Notes under the pieces: generated by a model
The model's database searches: none
The model's input: only the letters and a program-made list of their open reading frames with translations
Told to the model about the DNA's origin: nothing
NCBI GenBank assembly: GCA_018241445.1
Contig: JAFEDT010000009.1
Span: 62,001 to 126,000 of the forward strand
Reading direction: 5' to 3'
DNA from: Pseudomonadota bacterium
GTDB lineage: Bacteria > Pseudomonadota > Gammaproteobacteria > Steroidobacterales > Steroidobacteraceae
Length of the DNA stretch: 64,000 nt
Made by a program: the position numbers and the translations under genes
Part shown: piece after piece, positions 27,277-36,646 of the stretch
Numbering within the stretch: the first letter of the stretch is position 1
How the letters are laid out: the number at the start of each line of letters is the position of its first letter

Positions 27277-27392
27277 ACTGCCCGTATCTCTGCATATCGC
27301 CGCAGAAGATGGCAAGATCGAGATCATTGTCGGCGTTATCGCTGCAAACTTGCGAGGCGGTCGCATAGCCCGGGCATGGGCACGGCGCTACC

Positions 27393-27884
27393 ATGGGACT
27401 CGTCATGGAAATGCGGTCCCAGCACATCGAAATCAGCCCGAATTGCTCGCTGAGCGTGCGCGGCGCGTGGGTCTTTTTCGGCAGCGCGTGCCTGGCGCCC
27501 CTCACCCTCGCCTTCGCCCTGGCGTTCAAGGGGTTCTGGCCGGTCCTGCCGTTCGCGGGGCTGGAAGTGCTGCTGCTGGGGTGGGCGCTGGCGAGCTCGA
27601 TGGAGCGCCGTTTCGAGCACGAAAGCATCACGGTCACGGAGGCGGACGTGCGGATCGAGTCGCACCGACGCGGCCACCAGGTGCAGTTCGTGTTTCCGCG
27701 GCACTGGGCGCAGGTTAAACTGCGCCGGCCCGCCGCACGCCTGCACCCCAGTCGGCTCACCATCGAGTCGCAAGGTCGCCAGTGCGAGCTGGGACGCTTC
27801 CTCACGGAGGAGGAGCGACAGGGTCTGGCGCTGCGTTTGCAGCGTCTCGTCGGCCGCATCGACCAATCGCCGTCCTTGCCCTGA
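27393..27884 (+). CDS. DUF2244 membrane protein of the cytochrome oxidase locus
   Basis: A 163-residue protein with two adjacent hydrophobic segments (about residues 23-45 and 48-68) followed by a cytoplasmic beta-rich part. ISPNCSLS near the N-terminus and ESHRRGHQVQFVFPRHWAQV are typical of DUF2244, which commonly sits just upstream of coxB in proteobacteria. It is 53 bases ahead of coxB. A role in oxidase assembly is a neighbourhood inference only. Confidence 0.8.
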   Translation: MGLVMEMRSQHIEISPNCSLSVRGAWVFFGSACLAPLTLAFALAFKGFWPVLPFAGLEVLLLGWALASSMERRFEHESITVTEADVRIESHRRGHQVQFVFPRHWAQVKLRRPAARLHPSRLTIESQGRQCELGRFLTEEERQGLALRLQRLVGRIDQSPSLP

Positions 27885-27937
27885 GGGCCAGCGGCAGTCG
27901 GAGAGCGGGTGGGTCTTTTTCTGTTAAGGCACGTTGA

Positions 27938-28807
27938 ATGAAGTTTCGCGCACAGCTCGCCTCTATCGCCCTCGCGGCTCTTGGCGCCGCCGGCACACTC
28001 ACCGCACGGGCTGACTCCGGCTGGAGCCAGCTCAACATGACCCAGGGGGTCACCGACATCAGCCGCAGGATCTACGACCTGCACATGGCCATCTTCTGGG
28101 TGTGCGTGGCGATCGGCGTGCTGGTGTTCGGCGTCATGATCTGGTCGCTGATCAAATACCGCAAATCCCGGGGCGCCGTGGCGGACACGACGCTGCTGCA
28201 CAGCACCCGGGTGGAAGTCATCTGGACCGTGGTCCCGGTCCTGATCCTGGTGCTGATGGCCGTTCCCGCGGCCCGCACCCTGGTGGCGATCGAGGACACC
28301 AGCAAGACCGGCCTGACCATCAAGGTCACCGGTTTCCAGTGGGGCTGGCGCTACGACTACCTGGACGACGGCGTCGGCTTCTACTCGCACCTGGACCGCA
28401 AGAGCGATGCGGCGCGCGAGCTGACCTCCGGCATCGATCCCAACACCGTCGACCATTACCTGCTCAGCGTCGACCACCCGCTGGTGGTGCCGGTGGACAC
28501 CAAGGTGCGCCTGCTGATCACCGGCGCTGACGTCATCCACTCCTGGTGGGTGCCGGCCTTCGGCGTCAAGAAGGACGCCATCCCGGGCTTCATCAACGAG
28601 GCCTGGTTCAAGGTCGACACCGACAAGCCGGGCCTGTACCGCGGCCAGTGCGCAGAGCTGTGCGGCCGCGACCACGGCTTCATGCCGATCGTGGTCGACG
28701 TGCGCACAAAGGCCGACTACGCCGCCTGGCTGAAGCAGGAGCAGGCGGCACAGAAGCCGGCCACCCCGCCCGCCGCTGCCGCGAACACTGCCGCCCCCGC
28801 GACCTGA
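27938..28807 (+). CDS. coxB: Cytochrome c oxidase subunit II
   Basis: Carries the CuA centre that accepts electrons from cytochrome c; inner membrane with a periplasmic cupredoxin domain. It has 289 residues with a signal sequence (ends near ARADSG), two membrane helices (about 50-72 and 94-116) and the CuA ligands H201, C238, E240, C242, H246 and M249 (VIHSWWVP and CAELCGRDHGFM). No cytochrome c domain is fused; the tail is Ala/Pro-rich. It is the first core gene of the aa3 cluster. Confidence 0.97.
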   Translation: MKFRAQLASIALAALGAAGTLTARADSGWSQLNMTQGVTDISRRIYDLHMAIFWVCVAIGVLVFGVMIWSLIKYRKSRGAVADTTLLHSTRVEVIWTVVPVLILVLMAVPAARTLVAIEDTSKTGLTIKVTGFQWGWRYDYLDDGVGFYSHLDRKSDAARELTSGIDPNTVDHYLLSVDHPLVVPVDTKVRLLITGADVIHSWWVPAFGVKKDAIPGFINEAWFKVDTDKPGLYRGQCAELCGRDHGFMPIVVDVRTKADYAAWLKQEQAAQKPATPPAAAANTAAPAT

Positions 28808-28878
28808 TTGCCGCACCTGACAGGCGCATCCGTACCCTGACCGCGAACGCACAGTCCACACGCAGAGAGCCAAGCCCG

Positions 28879-30483
28879 ATGAGCACCGCCGCACACGCCG
28901 ACAGCCACGACGATCACGACCACAAGCCGCACGGCTGGCGCCGCTGGGTGTACGCGACCAACCACAAGGACATCGGCACGATGTACCTGGTCTTCTCCGG
29001 CTGCATGTTCTTTGTCGGCGGCATGTTCGCCGAAGGGATCCGCGCCGAGCTGTTCAAACCCGGCATGCAGCTGTTCGATCCCCAGTTCTTCAACTCTCTC
29101 ACCACCATGCACGGCCTGGTCATGATCTTCGGGGTCATCATGCCGTCGTTCGTGGGGCTGGCGAACTGGATGATTCCGATGCAGGTGGGTGCGCCGGACA
29201 TGGCGCTGCCGCGCCTGAACAACTTCAGCTTCTGGATCCTGCCGTTCGCCTTCACGCTGCTGCTGTCCTCGTTTTTCGTGCCGGGCGGCGCGCCGGCGGG
29301 CGGCTGGACCATGTATCCGCCGCTGACCCTGCAGACCGGCGCCTCGTTCCCGATGCTGATCTTCTCCATCCACCTGATGGGCGCGTCCTCGATCCTGGGC
29401 GCCATCAACGTCATCGTGACCATCATGAACATGCGCGCGCCGGGCATGACACTCCTGAAGATGCCGATGTTCGTGTGGAGCTGGCTGATCACCGCGTACC
29501 TGCTGATCGCGGTGATGCCGGTGCTGGCCGGCGCGGTCACCATGCAGCTGACCGACCACTACTTCGGCACCACCTTCTTCACCGCCGCCGGCGGCGGCGA
29601 CCCGGTGATGTTCCAGCATATCTTCTGGTTCTTCGGGCATCCCGAGGTCTACATCATGATCCTGCCGGCCTTCGGCATCGTCTCGGAGATCATCCCGACT
29701 TTCTCGCGCAAGCCGCTGTTCGGCTATGAGGCGATGGTGTACGCGATCGCCTCGATCGCCTTCCTGTCGTTCATCGTGTGGGCTCACCACATGTTCACGG
29801 TGGGGATGCCGCTGGCGGCGCAGCTGTTCTTCATGCTGTCCACCATGCTGATCGCGGTGCCCACCGGCGTGAAGATATTCAACTGGGCGGCGACCATGTG
29901 GCATGGCTCGCTGTCCTTCGAGCCGCCGATGCTGTTCGCGCTGGCGTTCGTGTTTCTGTTCAGTATCGGCGGCTTCTCCGGGCTGATGCTGGCGATGGTG
30001 CCCGCCGACTACCAGTACCAGGACACCTACTTCGTGGTGGCGCACTTCCACTACGTACTGGTCACGGGCGCGCTGTTCGGCATCATGGCGGCGATCTATT
30101 ACTGGCTGCCCAAGTGGACCGGTCACATGTACGACCTCAAGCTCGGCACCTGGCACTTCTGGCTGTCGACGATCTTCGTCAACGTGCTGTTCTTCCCGCA
30201 GCACTTCCTCGGCCTCGCCGGCATGCCGCGGCGCATCCCCGACTACGCGGTGCAGTTCACCGACTGGAACATGGTGTCCTCCATCGGCGCCTTCGGCTTC
30301 GGGCTGTCACAGTTCCTGTTCCTGTACCTCATAATCAAGTGCGTGCGCGGCGGCGTGCGCGCCGACAGCCGGGTGTGGGAAGGGGCCCACGGCCTGGAGT
30401 GGGAACTGACCTCGCCGCCGCCGTTCCACTCGTGGAGCACCCCGCCGTCGGCCGCGGTCATCGCCCACGGCGCGGAGCACTGA
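28879..30483 (+). CDS. coxA: Cytochrome c oxidase subunit I (aa3 type)
   Basis: Catalytic subunit with 12 membrane helices and 534 residues. Low-spin heme a ligands are H78 (TMHGLVM) and H391; CuB ligands are H254, with Y258 forming the cross-link (GHPEVY), and H303-H304 (WAHHMF); heme a3 is bound by H389 (VAHFHYV). E256 next to the tyrosine motif and the D-channel features mark it as a type A proton-pumping oxidase. The N-terminus is His/Asp-rich ([14 protein letters not shown]). The frame is open upstream to 28546 inside coxB; the ATG at 28879 is used. Confidence 0.98.
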   Translation: MSTAAHADSHDDHDHKPHGWRRWVYATNHKDIGTMYLVFSGCMFFVGGMFAEGIRAELFKPGMQLFDPQFFNSLTTMHGLVMIFGVIMPSFVGLANWMIPMQVGAPDMALPRLNNFSFWILPFAFTLLLSSFFVPGGAPAGGWTMYPPLTLQTGASFPMLIFSIHLMGASSILGAINVIVTIMNMRAPGMTLLKMPMFVWSWLITAYLLIAVMPVLAGAVTMQLTDHYFGTTFFTAAGGGDPVMFQHIFWFFGHPEVYIMILPAFGIVSEIIPTFSRKPLFGYEAMVYAIASIAFLSFIVWAHHMFTVGMPLAAQLFFMLSTMLIAVPTGVKIFNWAATMWHGSLSFEPPMLFALAFVFLFSIGGFSGLMLAMVPADYQYQDTYFVVAHFHYVLVTGALFGIMAAIYYWLPKWTGHMYDLKLGTWHFWLSTIFVNVLFFPQHFLGLAGMPRRIPDYAVQFTDWNMVSSIGAFGFGLSQFLFLYLIIKCVRGGVRADSRVWEGAHGLEWELTSPPPFHSWSTPPSAAVIAHGAEH

Positions 30484-30486
30484 GCG

Positions 30487-30639
30487 ATGCCGGACACCAG
30501 CGGCAGCGCGGCGCCGGCGAGCGGCGCCGACAGCGAGCGCCGCCGGCGCATTCGCCGCAGTGCCCTGCTGTTCGCAGCTGTAGCGGCCGCCTTTTACTTC
30601 GGCTTCATCGCGCTGGCCGTGGTGCGCAGCCTCAAATGA
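30487..30639 (+). CDS. Small single-helix protein of the cox operon (50 aa)
   Basis: Starts three bases after the coxA stop and overlaps the ctaG ATG by ATGA. The N-terminal 25 residues are polar and strongly basic (SERRRRIRR), followed by one hydrophobic helix (about 27-46) and a short VVRSLK end. Its size, position and layout match the small cytochrome oxidase assembly proteins placed at this spot in many proteobacteria; sequence identity cannot be checked here. Confidence 0.7.
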   Translation: MPDTSGSAAPASGADSERRRRIRRSALLFAAVAAAFYFGFIALAVVRSLK

Positions 30640-31181
30640 CCAACCTGCGGCGCGCCAACATCAGCATGACGTGGAAGCTGTTGGGCGTAGCCGCCGGCGC
30701 CTTCGGCTTCGGCTTCGCGCTGGTGCCGCTGTATAACGTGCTGTGTTCGGTCACCGGCTACGGCGACCAGGCGAAGCTGCTGCAGCGCGCGGCGGCCGTG
30801 ACGGCGCACCCTGACCTTACGCGCACGGTCACGGTGGAGTTCCTGGCCGACGTGGCCAGCGCCGGGTCCTGGGACTTCCGCCCGGTCAAACGCCGCGTGC
30901 AGGTGCACCCCGGGGAGCTGTTCACCGCCGAGTTCTACGCCCACAACCTGACCGGCCGCGACACGCTCGCCCAGGCCGTGCCCAATATCTCGCCCTCGGA
31001 AGTCGCCGGCTACTTCCACAAGACCGAGTGCTTCTGCTTCACGCCGCAGCACTTCCGGGTCAACGAGGGCCGCGAAATGCCGGTGCGCTTCTTCATCGAC
31101 CCGGCGCTGCCCAGGCACATCGAGCTGGTGACGCTGGCCTACACCTTCTATGACCAATCCACGCGCGTTACCCGCCGTTAG
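30636..31181 (+). CDS. ctaG: Cytochrome c oxidase assembly protein CtaG (COX11)
   Basis: A copper-delivery protein that builds the CuB site of subunit I. It has 181 residues: one N-terminal membrane anchor (about 14-34) with C37 just after it, and a periplasmic beta domain holding the CFCF copper motif (C132, C134). It overlaps the preceding 50-aa gene by four bases and precedes coxC by 33. Confidence 0.95.
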   Translation: MTNLRRANISMTWKLLGVAAGAFGFGFALVPLYNVLCSVTGYGDQAKLLQRAAAVTAHPDLTRTVTVEFLADVASAGSWDFRPVKRRVQVHPGELFTAEFYAHNLTGRDTLAQAVPNISPSEVAGYFHKTECFCFTPQHFRVNEGREMPVRFFIDPALPRHIELVTLAYTFYDQSTRVTRR

Positions 31182-31214
31182 CACGCGCTTCCACCTACCG
31201 AAAGCCCATCGATC

Positions 31215-32099
31215 ATGAGCAACGCAAGCACCGCCAGCAGTCAGTACTATGTCCCGCACGGCAGTCCCTGGCCCATCCGCGGCTCGCTGGCGCTGTTTGT
31301 GATGATGGCCGGCGCGGTCGCCTGGTTCAACGAGTGGGCCGGCGGCTGGGCGTTCCTGCCGGGGATCGTGCTGCTGGCGTACCTGTTCTTCGGCTGGTTC
31401 TCCACGGTAATCGACGAGAACCAGCACGGCATCTACAACCTGCAGGTCGACCGCTCGTTCCGCATGGGGATGATGTGGTTCATCTTCTCCGAGGTGATGT
31501 TCTTCGCGGCCTTCTTCGGCGCGTTGTTCTACGCCCGGGTGCTGGTGGTGCCGTGGCTGGGCGGGCAGGGCACGAAGGTCTTCACCAACCTGGAGTTATG
31601 GCCCGGATACGAGGGCATGTGGCCGACCAACGGCCCCGGCCACGTCGGCGGACATGCCGACTCGACCTTCAGCACCATCGCGGCCTTCGGCATCCCGGCG
31701 CTCAACACCGCGATCCTGCTGACCAGCGGGCTCACGGTCACCATCGCACACCACGCGCTGCGCGCCGGTCAGCGCGGCAAGCTGACACTGTTCCTGGCGC
31801 TGACCTTCCTGCTGGGCTTCACCTTCGTCGGCTTCCAGGCGCACGAGTACGGCGAGGCCTACCGGCAGCTGGGCCTGAAGCTGTCGACCGGCATCTACGG
31901 CTCCACCTTCTTCATGCTGACGGGCTTCCATGGCCTGCACGTGACCATCGGCGCCATCATGCTGCTGGTGATCTGGCTGCGGGTGGTGCGCGGGCACTTC
32001 ACCCCCGAGCGGCACTTCGCCTTCGAGGCGGTGGCCTGGTACTGGCACTTCGTCGACGTGGTGTGGCTGGGGCTGTTTATCTTCGTGTACTGGTTGTAG
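31215..32099 (+). CDS. coxC: Cytochrome c oxidase subunit III
   Basis: A seven-helix, non-redox core subunit of 294 residues. Family marks include SPWPIRGSLAL near the start, WFIFSEVMFFAAFF, HHALRAGQR, GFQAHEYGEA and HGLHVTIGAIML, with WYWHFVDVVWL near the end. Subunit III stabilises the enzyme and its proton uptake. It ends the coxB-coxA-ctaG-coxC run; the next gene is on the other strand. Confidence 0.97.
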   Translation: MSNASTASSQYYVPHGSPWPIRGSLALFVMMAGAVAWFNEWAGGWAFLPGIVLLAYLFFGWFSTVIDENQHGIYNLQVDRSFRMGMMWFIFSEVMFFAAFFGALFYARVLVVPWLGGQGTKVFTNLELWPGYEGMWPTNGPGHVGGHADSTFSTIAAFGIPALNTAILLTSGLTVTIAHHALRAGQRGKLTLFLALTFLLGFTFVGFQAHEYGEAYRQLGLKLSTGIYGSTFFMLTGFHGLHVTIGAIMLLVIWLRVVRGHFTPERHFAFEAVAWYWHFVDVVWLGLFIFVYWL

Positions 32100-32143
32100 G
32101 GGATCACCAGCCGCCGCGCGCCTCGTGCCCAAGTGCGCGTGGT

Positions 32144-32377
32144 TCAGTGGATCGGGGAGCCGCCCTGCAGGCCGTGCGGGGAAATCCAGCCCACCGCCCA
32201 CGCCAGCAACAACAGCAGGAACAGTGCGATCGAGATGCTGATGCGGATTGTCAGGTCGCGCGCCAGCTTGCGCGAGTCATCCTTGCCGCCGCGGGAGAGA
32301 TGAAACAGCCCGGAGCCCAGGCTGATCACGATCGCCAGCAGCGCCCCGAGAGCCAGGAGAGGCATCAGGCTTTGCAT
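32144..32377 (-). CDS. Twin-transmembrane protein (DUF2909 family)
   Basis: A 77-residue protein with two membrane helices (about 3-24 and 46-67) and a basic loop (GGKDDSRKLARDLTIR) between them. This twin-helix protein is found on the opposite strand between coxC and SURF1 in many gammaproteobacteria. The frame is open upstream to 32494, but the 32377 ATG gives the family start MQSLMPLL. Function unknown; position suggests a link with the oxidase. Confidence 0.8.
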   Translation of the reverse strand: MQSLMPLLALGALLAIVISLGSGLFHLSRGGKDDSRKLARDLTIRISISIALFLLLLLAWAVGWISPHGLQGGSPIH

Positions 32378-32436
32378 GGCGCGCAGTGTAGCGCAGGTTT
32401 GCTGGTTGCCGGGCGCGCGGATGACTGCGGCAGGGG

Positions 32437-33162
32437 ATGGGCATAGTGGGTAAACGCGGCTGGCCAGCGGGAGCGGTGTTGAGCCTGCTGGCACTGGCCT
32501 TCTTCCTGCTATGCCTGCGCGCTGCCTCCTGGCAGTGGCACAAGGGCGTGTTGCGCCAGCAGGAATGGGAGCGGTTCGCGCGTGGCAGCGATCGGGTGGT
32601 GGAGCTGGGCGCCGATGCGGCGCGGCTGCCCCTGTACCAGCGGGTCCGCGTGACCGGCCGGCTCGATGGAGGCCACCAGTTCCTGCTCGACAACATTTCG
32701 CTGCGCGGCCGCCCCGGTTACGAAGTGCTCACCCCGCTGCTGCGCAGCGGCGCGCCGGCATTGCTGGTCGATCGCGGCTGGGTAGCCTTCACCGGGTCCC
32801 GCAAGCGACTGCCGGACGTCAGCCTGGCGCCGGGTGCCGAGGTGACGCTCACGGGTCGTGTCGCCACTTTACCGGTGGCGGGCCTGGCGATGGGCCGGGC
32901 AGCGCCCACTGGCACCGCCTGGCCGCTCGTCACCAGCTTCCCCACGATGGCGGAGCTCACCGCCGCGGCGGCGATGCCGCTGGCCCCGCGTATCCTGCTG
33001 CTGGATCCCGGCACGCCGCCGGGCTACGAGCGTGACTGGCGGCCGCCGGGCTTCACGCCGCTGCGGCACTACTCCTACGCCATACAGTGGTGGGCATTCG
33101 CCGCACTGACGTTGATACTGTGGAGCGTGATGAGCTGGCGCCGCCGCAAGACCTCGCGATGA
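32437..33162 (+). CDS. SURF1-family cytochrome oxidase biogenesis protein
   Basis: Assists heme a3 insertion into subunit I. It has 241 residues in the family layout: an N-terminal membrane helix (about 9-29), a periplasmic domain and a C-terminal helix (about 215-233). Conserved blocks are LRAASWQWHKG, LLVDRGWV and HYSYAIQWWAFA. It overlaps the next gene by ATGA. Confidence 0.92.
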   Translation: MGIVGKRGWPAGAVLSLLALAFFLLCLRAASWQWHKGVLRQQEWERFARGSDRVVELGADAARLPLYQRVRVTGRLDGGHQFLLDNISLRGRPGYEVLTPLLRSGAPALLVDRGWVAFTGSRKRLPDVSLAPGAEVTLTGRVATLPVAGLAMGRAAPTGTAWPLVTSFPTMAELTAAAAMPLAPRILLLDPGTPPGYERDWRPPGFTPLRHYSYAIQWWAFAALTLILWSVMSWRRRKTSR

Positions 33163-33752
33163 ACACCGACCCGACAACCGCCGACCCACGCGCGCGCGCT
33201 GCGCTGCGTGCGCGCAACCTGCGCACCCTGGCATTGCTGGCGGCGTTGTTCTTCCTGCCACTGGCTGTGTCGTTCTACACCTACTACCAGACCGATTGGC
33301 GCCCGGCGCGCCACGTGAATCACGGCGTGCTGATACAACCTGCGCGCCCGCTGCCCGCCACCGCGGCCGTGCCGCTGTCCGGCAAGTGGTCGCTGGTATA
33401 CATCAGCGACGGCGACTGCTCGGCGCAGTGCCGCAACGTGCTGTACGTGATGCGCCAGACCCGCCTGGCACTCAACACCGACATGACACGGGTGCAGCGG
33501 ATCTTCCTGGCAACGGGCGACTGCTGCGACCGCGCCTGGCTGGACGGCGAACACACCGGCCTGCTGGTGATCGATGCCACCACGGCGCCTGCGGCGGCGC
33601 TGCTGGCGCAGTTCCCGGCGGACAACCGCGACAACACGCTGTTCATCGTCGATCCGCTGGGAAACCTGATCATGCGTTACGATGCGCGCCGGGATCCGAG
33701 CGGGCTGCTCATCGACCTGAAGAAGCTGCTGAAGCTGTCGCACATCGGCTGA
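33159..33752 (+). CDS. Membrane-anchored thioredoxin-like protein (SCO-like)
   Basis: A 197-residue protein with one N-terminal membrane helix (about 24-43) and a periplasmic thioredoxin-like domain. It has a CX3C motif, C87 and C91 (DGDCSAQCRN), spaced as the copper-binding motif of SCO proteins, and an unusual extra Cys-Cys pair at 122-123. The SCO histidine is not evident. It starts inside the SURF1 stop and ends 17 bases before ctaA. A role in copper or redox handling for the CuA site is likely but inferred. Confidence 0.8.
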   Translation: MNTDPTTADPRARAALRARNLRTLALLAALFFLPLAVSFYTYYQTDWRPARHVNHGVLIQPARPLPATAAVPLSGKWSLVYISDGDCSAQCRNVLYVMRQTRLALNTDMTRVQRIFLATGDCCDRAWLDGEHTGLLVIDATTAPAAALLAQFPADNRDNTLFIVDPLGNLIMRYDARRDPSGLLIDLKKLLKLSHIG

Positions 33753-33769
33753 CGGGGACTGTAAATCGC

Positions 33770-34813
33770 ATGCAAGGCAGTTCTGTCGCGCTGTGGATGC
33801 GCCGCCTGGCGCTGGCGGCCCTGGTGCTGTGCTTCTGTGTCGTGGTACTCGGCGCCTACGTGCGCCTGACTGCAGCGGGCCTCGGCTGTCCCGACTGGCC
33901 CGGCTGCTACGGACACCTGACTCCCAGCGGCGCACTGCACAGCCCGCAGTCCCGGGAAATCTACGCGCAGCGGCCGCTGGAAGTCGGCAAGGCCTGGCGC
34001 GAGATGATCCACCGCTATGCGGCCAGCACCCTGGGCCTGCTGATCGTGCTGATTACGGCGCTGGCGATCAGCGCGCGCCGGCAGCATCTGGTCAGCGTGC
34101 CTTACGCGCTGGCGCTGTTTGCCACCGTCATCGTGCAGGGCCTGCTGGGCATGCTCACGGTCACCTGGCAGCTGAAACCGCTGATCGTCACCCTGCACCT
34201 GCTGTTCGGCATGACCACGCTGGGCCTGCTCGCGTGGCTCGCGATGTCACTGCCGACCAACTCCTGGGGGAACGCGGCGCGTCGCGGCTTCGCGCACGCG
34301 GTGGACGGCGGGGCGGCGCCGCTGACTGGTGCACGACAACTGACGCTGCTGGCACTGGCGGCGCTGGCCCTGCAGATCGCGCTTGGCGGCTGGACCAGCA
34401 GCAACTACGCCGCGGTGGCCTGTCCGGACTTCCCCACCTGCCAGAATGCCCTGTGGCCGGCCGCGGATTTCCGCCACGCCTTCGTGCTGTGGCACGGGCT
34501 CAACATAAATTACGAGGGCGGGGTGCTGGACAATCCGGCCCGCGTCGCGATTCACTTCAGTCATCGCATCGGCGCGCTGCTGACGACACTGGCGCTTGCT
34601 GCTGCTGTGATGTTCGTACTGCGGCGGCGCGGACTGTCCGGTTCGCGCCGCTGGGCGTGGCTGGTGCTCGCCGCACTCGGCCTGCAGCTCGCCATCGGCA
34701 TCTCCATGGTGCTGAAGACCTTTCCGCTGTGGCTTGCGACCCTGCACACCGCCGGCGCGGCGCTGCTGCTGCTGGCCACCCTGGCGCTGCTGCGCTCCCT
34801 GACCGGGCGCTGA
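33770..34813 (+). CDS. ctaA: Heme A synthase (COX15/CtaA)
   Basis: Oxidises heme O to heme A in the inner membrane for the aa3 oxidase. It has 347 residues with eight membrane helices in two similar halves. Heme-ligand histidines are in MIHRYAAS, VTLHLLFG, HFSHRIGA and LHTAGAA; GCPDWPGCYG and ACPDFPTCQN are the paired cysteine loops. The frame is open upstream into the neighbouring gene; the ATG at 33770 is used. It works with ctaB further on. Confidence 0.95.
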   Translation: MQGSSVALWMRRLALAALVLCFCVVVLGAYVRLTAAGLGCPDWPGCYGHLTPSGALHSPQSREIYAQRPLEVGKAWREMIHRYAASTLGLLIVLITALAISARRQHLVSVPYALALFATVIVQGLLGMLTVTWQLKPLIVTLHLLFGMTTLGLLAWLAMSLPTNSWGNAARRGFAHAVDGGAAPLTGARQLTLLALAALALQIALGGWTSSNYAAVACPDFPTCQNALWPAADFRHAFVLWHGLNINYEGGVLDNPARVAIHFSHRIGALLTTLALAAAVMFVLRRRGLSGSRRWAWLVLAALGLQLAIGISMVLKTFPLWLATLHTAGAALLLLATLALLRSLTGR

Positions 34814-34823
34814 CGGGGCTTGC

Positions 34824-35483
34824 CTAGCGCCGCTTTGCGCGGCGCTGCTTTGCGACCTTGCGCCACAGTGGATTGGGCTGCGGCTGCTGCACCCTGAACA
34901 GCGTGTTCTCATCGCGGTGGCGGAACAGGGTTTTGCGGCCAGGGATCTTGAGCATGGTGTCGAGCACGTAACTCCAGCTGCCGTTGCGGTTGAAGGTCAC
35001 CTCGATACGGTAGGAATCGGTGCGAAACGCGTGCTCCAGGAACGCGCTGGAGCAGATGCCGTAGCCCGGGGTACCGCGCCGCGCGCGCAGCACCAGCCGC
35101 CGATCGCCGGGGCGCGCCCGGCCGGCGGCGATAGCCACCTGGCCGCGCGGGATCGACAGCGTCTGCATGATCAGGCCGGTGTCCGGCTCCCACAGCCAGT
35201 AGCCCGTCTGGTCGTGAAAGGTCGCGTCCTCGTCAGAGGCGAGGATGTGGGTGTGATAACGCAGCCCATAGAGGAGTTGCGGCCCGTTGGACTGGGCGTC
35301 GATGGGCAGCATCTCGGTGCGCTCGCTGTAATCGCGGTGCTCCGGCCCGTCCGCCTTGGGGTTGATGTCGCGGCCGGTGGTGCGGCTCTCCCAGGCTCCC
35401 GCCAGGCGCCGCAGCGGACCCAGGTGCTTCAGGGTGTCGGGACGGGCATCCTGCTCGGTGTAGATATCCCGGGGAAATTTCAT
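34824..35483 (-). CDS. Heme-binding beta-barrel (nitrobindin/FABP-like) protein
   Basis: A 219-residue soluble protein. LGPLRRLAGAWESRTTGRD near the N-terminus and GYWLWEPDTGLIMQTLSIPRGQ are the pattern of the FABP/nitrobindin-like beta-barrel family, some members of which bind heme. The C-terminus is very basic (KVAKQRRAKRR). It lies on the opposite strand inside the heme A synthesis genes, which fits a heme-related role, but the ligand is not shown by sequence. Confidence 0.75.
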   Translation of the reverse strand: MKFPRDIYTEQDARPDTLKHLGPLRRLAGAWESRTTGRDINPKADGPEHRDYSERTEMLPIDAQSNGPQLLYGLRYHTHILASDEDATFHDQTGYWLWEPDTGLIMQTLSIPRGQVAIAAGRARPGDRRLVLRARRGTPGYGICSSAFLEHAFRTDSYRIEVTFNRNGSWSYVLDTMLKIPGRKTLFRHRDENTLFRVQQPQPNPLWRKVAKQRRAKRR

Positions 35484-35600
35484 GAAAGACTCCTCGCGTC
35501 ACATACGGACATTCTGCCGCGTCACGGGCCTTGCGGGACAGTCCCGCAGGTGGTGATCTGCTAGGCTGCGCATCCCGACGGTTCCCCATGCACTACCACC

Positions 35601-36509
35601 TTGGCCACGACAACTGACGCTGCACCGGGTACGCCTCAGTGGCGCCGGTACCTGGAGCTGACCAAGCCGCGTGTCGTGGCCCTGATCGTCTTCACGGCAA
35701 TCGTGGGCGCGTTGCTGGCCAGCCCCGGGCTGCCGCCGGTCAGCGCCCTGCTGTGGGGCAACCTGGGCATCGCGCTGGCCGCGGCCTGCGCCGCCACCAT
35801 CAACCATGTACTCGACCGGCGCATCGACGAACAGATGACCCGCACGCGCGCCCGACCCCTGCCCACCGGGGCAATCACCGAGAGACAGGCGCTGGCATTC
35901 GCGGCGACACTGGGCGTCACCTCGATGGTGATCCTGGCGTTCCTGGTCAACCGCCTGACCGCGGTGCTGACCTTCCTGTCGCTGATCGGCTATGCGGTGG
36001 TGTACACCGTGTGGCTCAAGCGTGCCACATCGCAGAACATCGTCATCGGCGGGGCGGCGGGCGCGGCACCGCCGGTGCTCGGCTGGACCGCGGTAACCGG
36101 CAGCGTCGACCCCAACGCCCTGCTGCTGTTCCTGATCATATTCGTGTGGACGCCGCCGCATTTCTGGGCGCTGGCGATCGCGCGGCGCGAAGACTACTCG
36201 CGCGCCGGCATCCCCATGCTGCCGGTGACCCACGGCGTCGAGCACACGCGACTGCAGGTGCTGCTGTACACCGTGCTGCTGGTGGTCGTGACCCTGCTGC
36301 CGTACCTGACGCGCATGAGCGGGCTGCTGTACCTGGCGGCGGCGCTGGTCCTCAATGCCCGGTTCCTGTACTTCGCCCTGGCGCTGAAGATCACCACGCA
36401 CGCCAACATGCCGATGCGCGTGTTCCGCTTCTCCGTCAACTACCTGATGTGGCTGTTCGCGGCACTGCTGCTGGATCACTACCTGCCGGCGCTGCGCGGC
36501 GGCGCGTGA
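35601..36509 (+). CDS. ctaB: Protoheme IX farnesyltransferase (heme O synthase)
   Basis: Adds the farnesyl chain to protoheme to make heme O, the substrate of CtaA. It has 302 residues and about nine helices. Prenyl-diphosphate-binding motifs are [19 protein letters not shown] and, later, [14 protein letters not shown]. The start is a TTG at 35601; the only nearby ATG (35588) runs into a stop after nine codons in another frame. It closes the oxidase biogenesis locus. Confidence 0.94.
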   Translation: MATTTDAAPGTPQWRRYLELTKPRVVALIVFTAIVGALLASPGLPPVSALLWGNLGIALAAACAATINHVLDRRIDEQMTRTRARPLPTGAITERQALAFAATLGVTSMVILAFLVNRLTAVLTFLSLIGYAVVYTVWLKRATSQNIVIGGAAGAAPPVLGWTAVTGSVDPNALLLFLIIFVWTPPHFWALAIARREDYSRAGIPMLPVTHGVEHTRLQVLLYTVLLVVVTLLPYLTRMSGLLYLAAALVLNARFLYFALALKITTHANMPMRVFRFSVNYLMWLFAALLLDHYLPALRGGA

Positions 36510-36646
36510 GCCCGGCGGGCACAAGGGATCCGTGAACCGGCGCAGGCAATCTGCGCAGCAGCGGCGCCGCTGCTCATCCGCATGCTTCCGCCGGCCAGGC
36601 ATGGGGTCTACACTGGCTGCGCCACTTCAATCCGTGGAGACCGGAC

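Noticed and set aside
28717..30204. 495-codon minus-strand open frame opposite coxA
   Set aside because: His/Asp/Arg-rich shadow translation of a strongly conserved subunit I gene.
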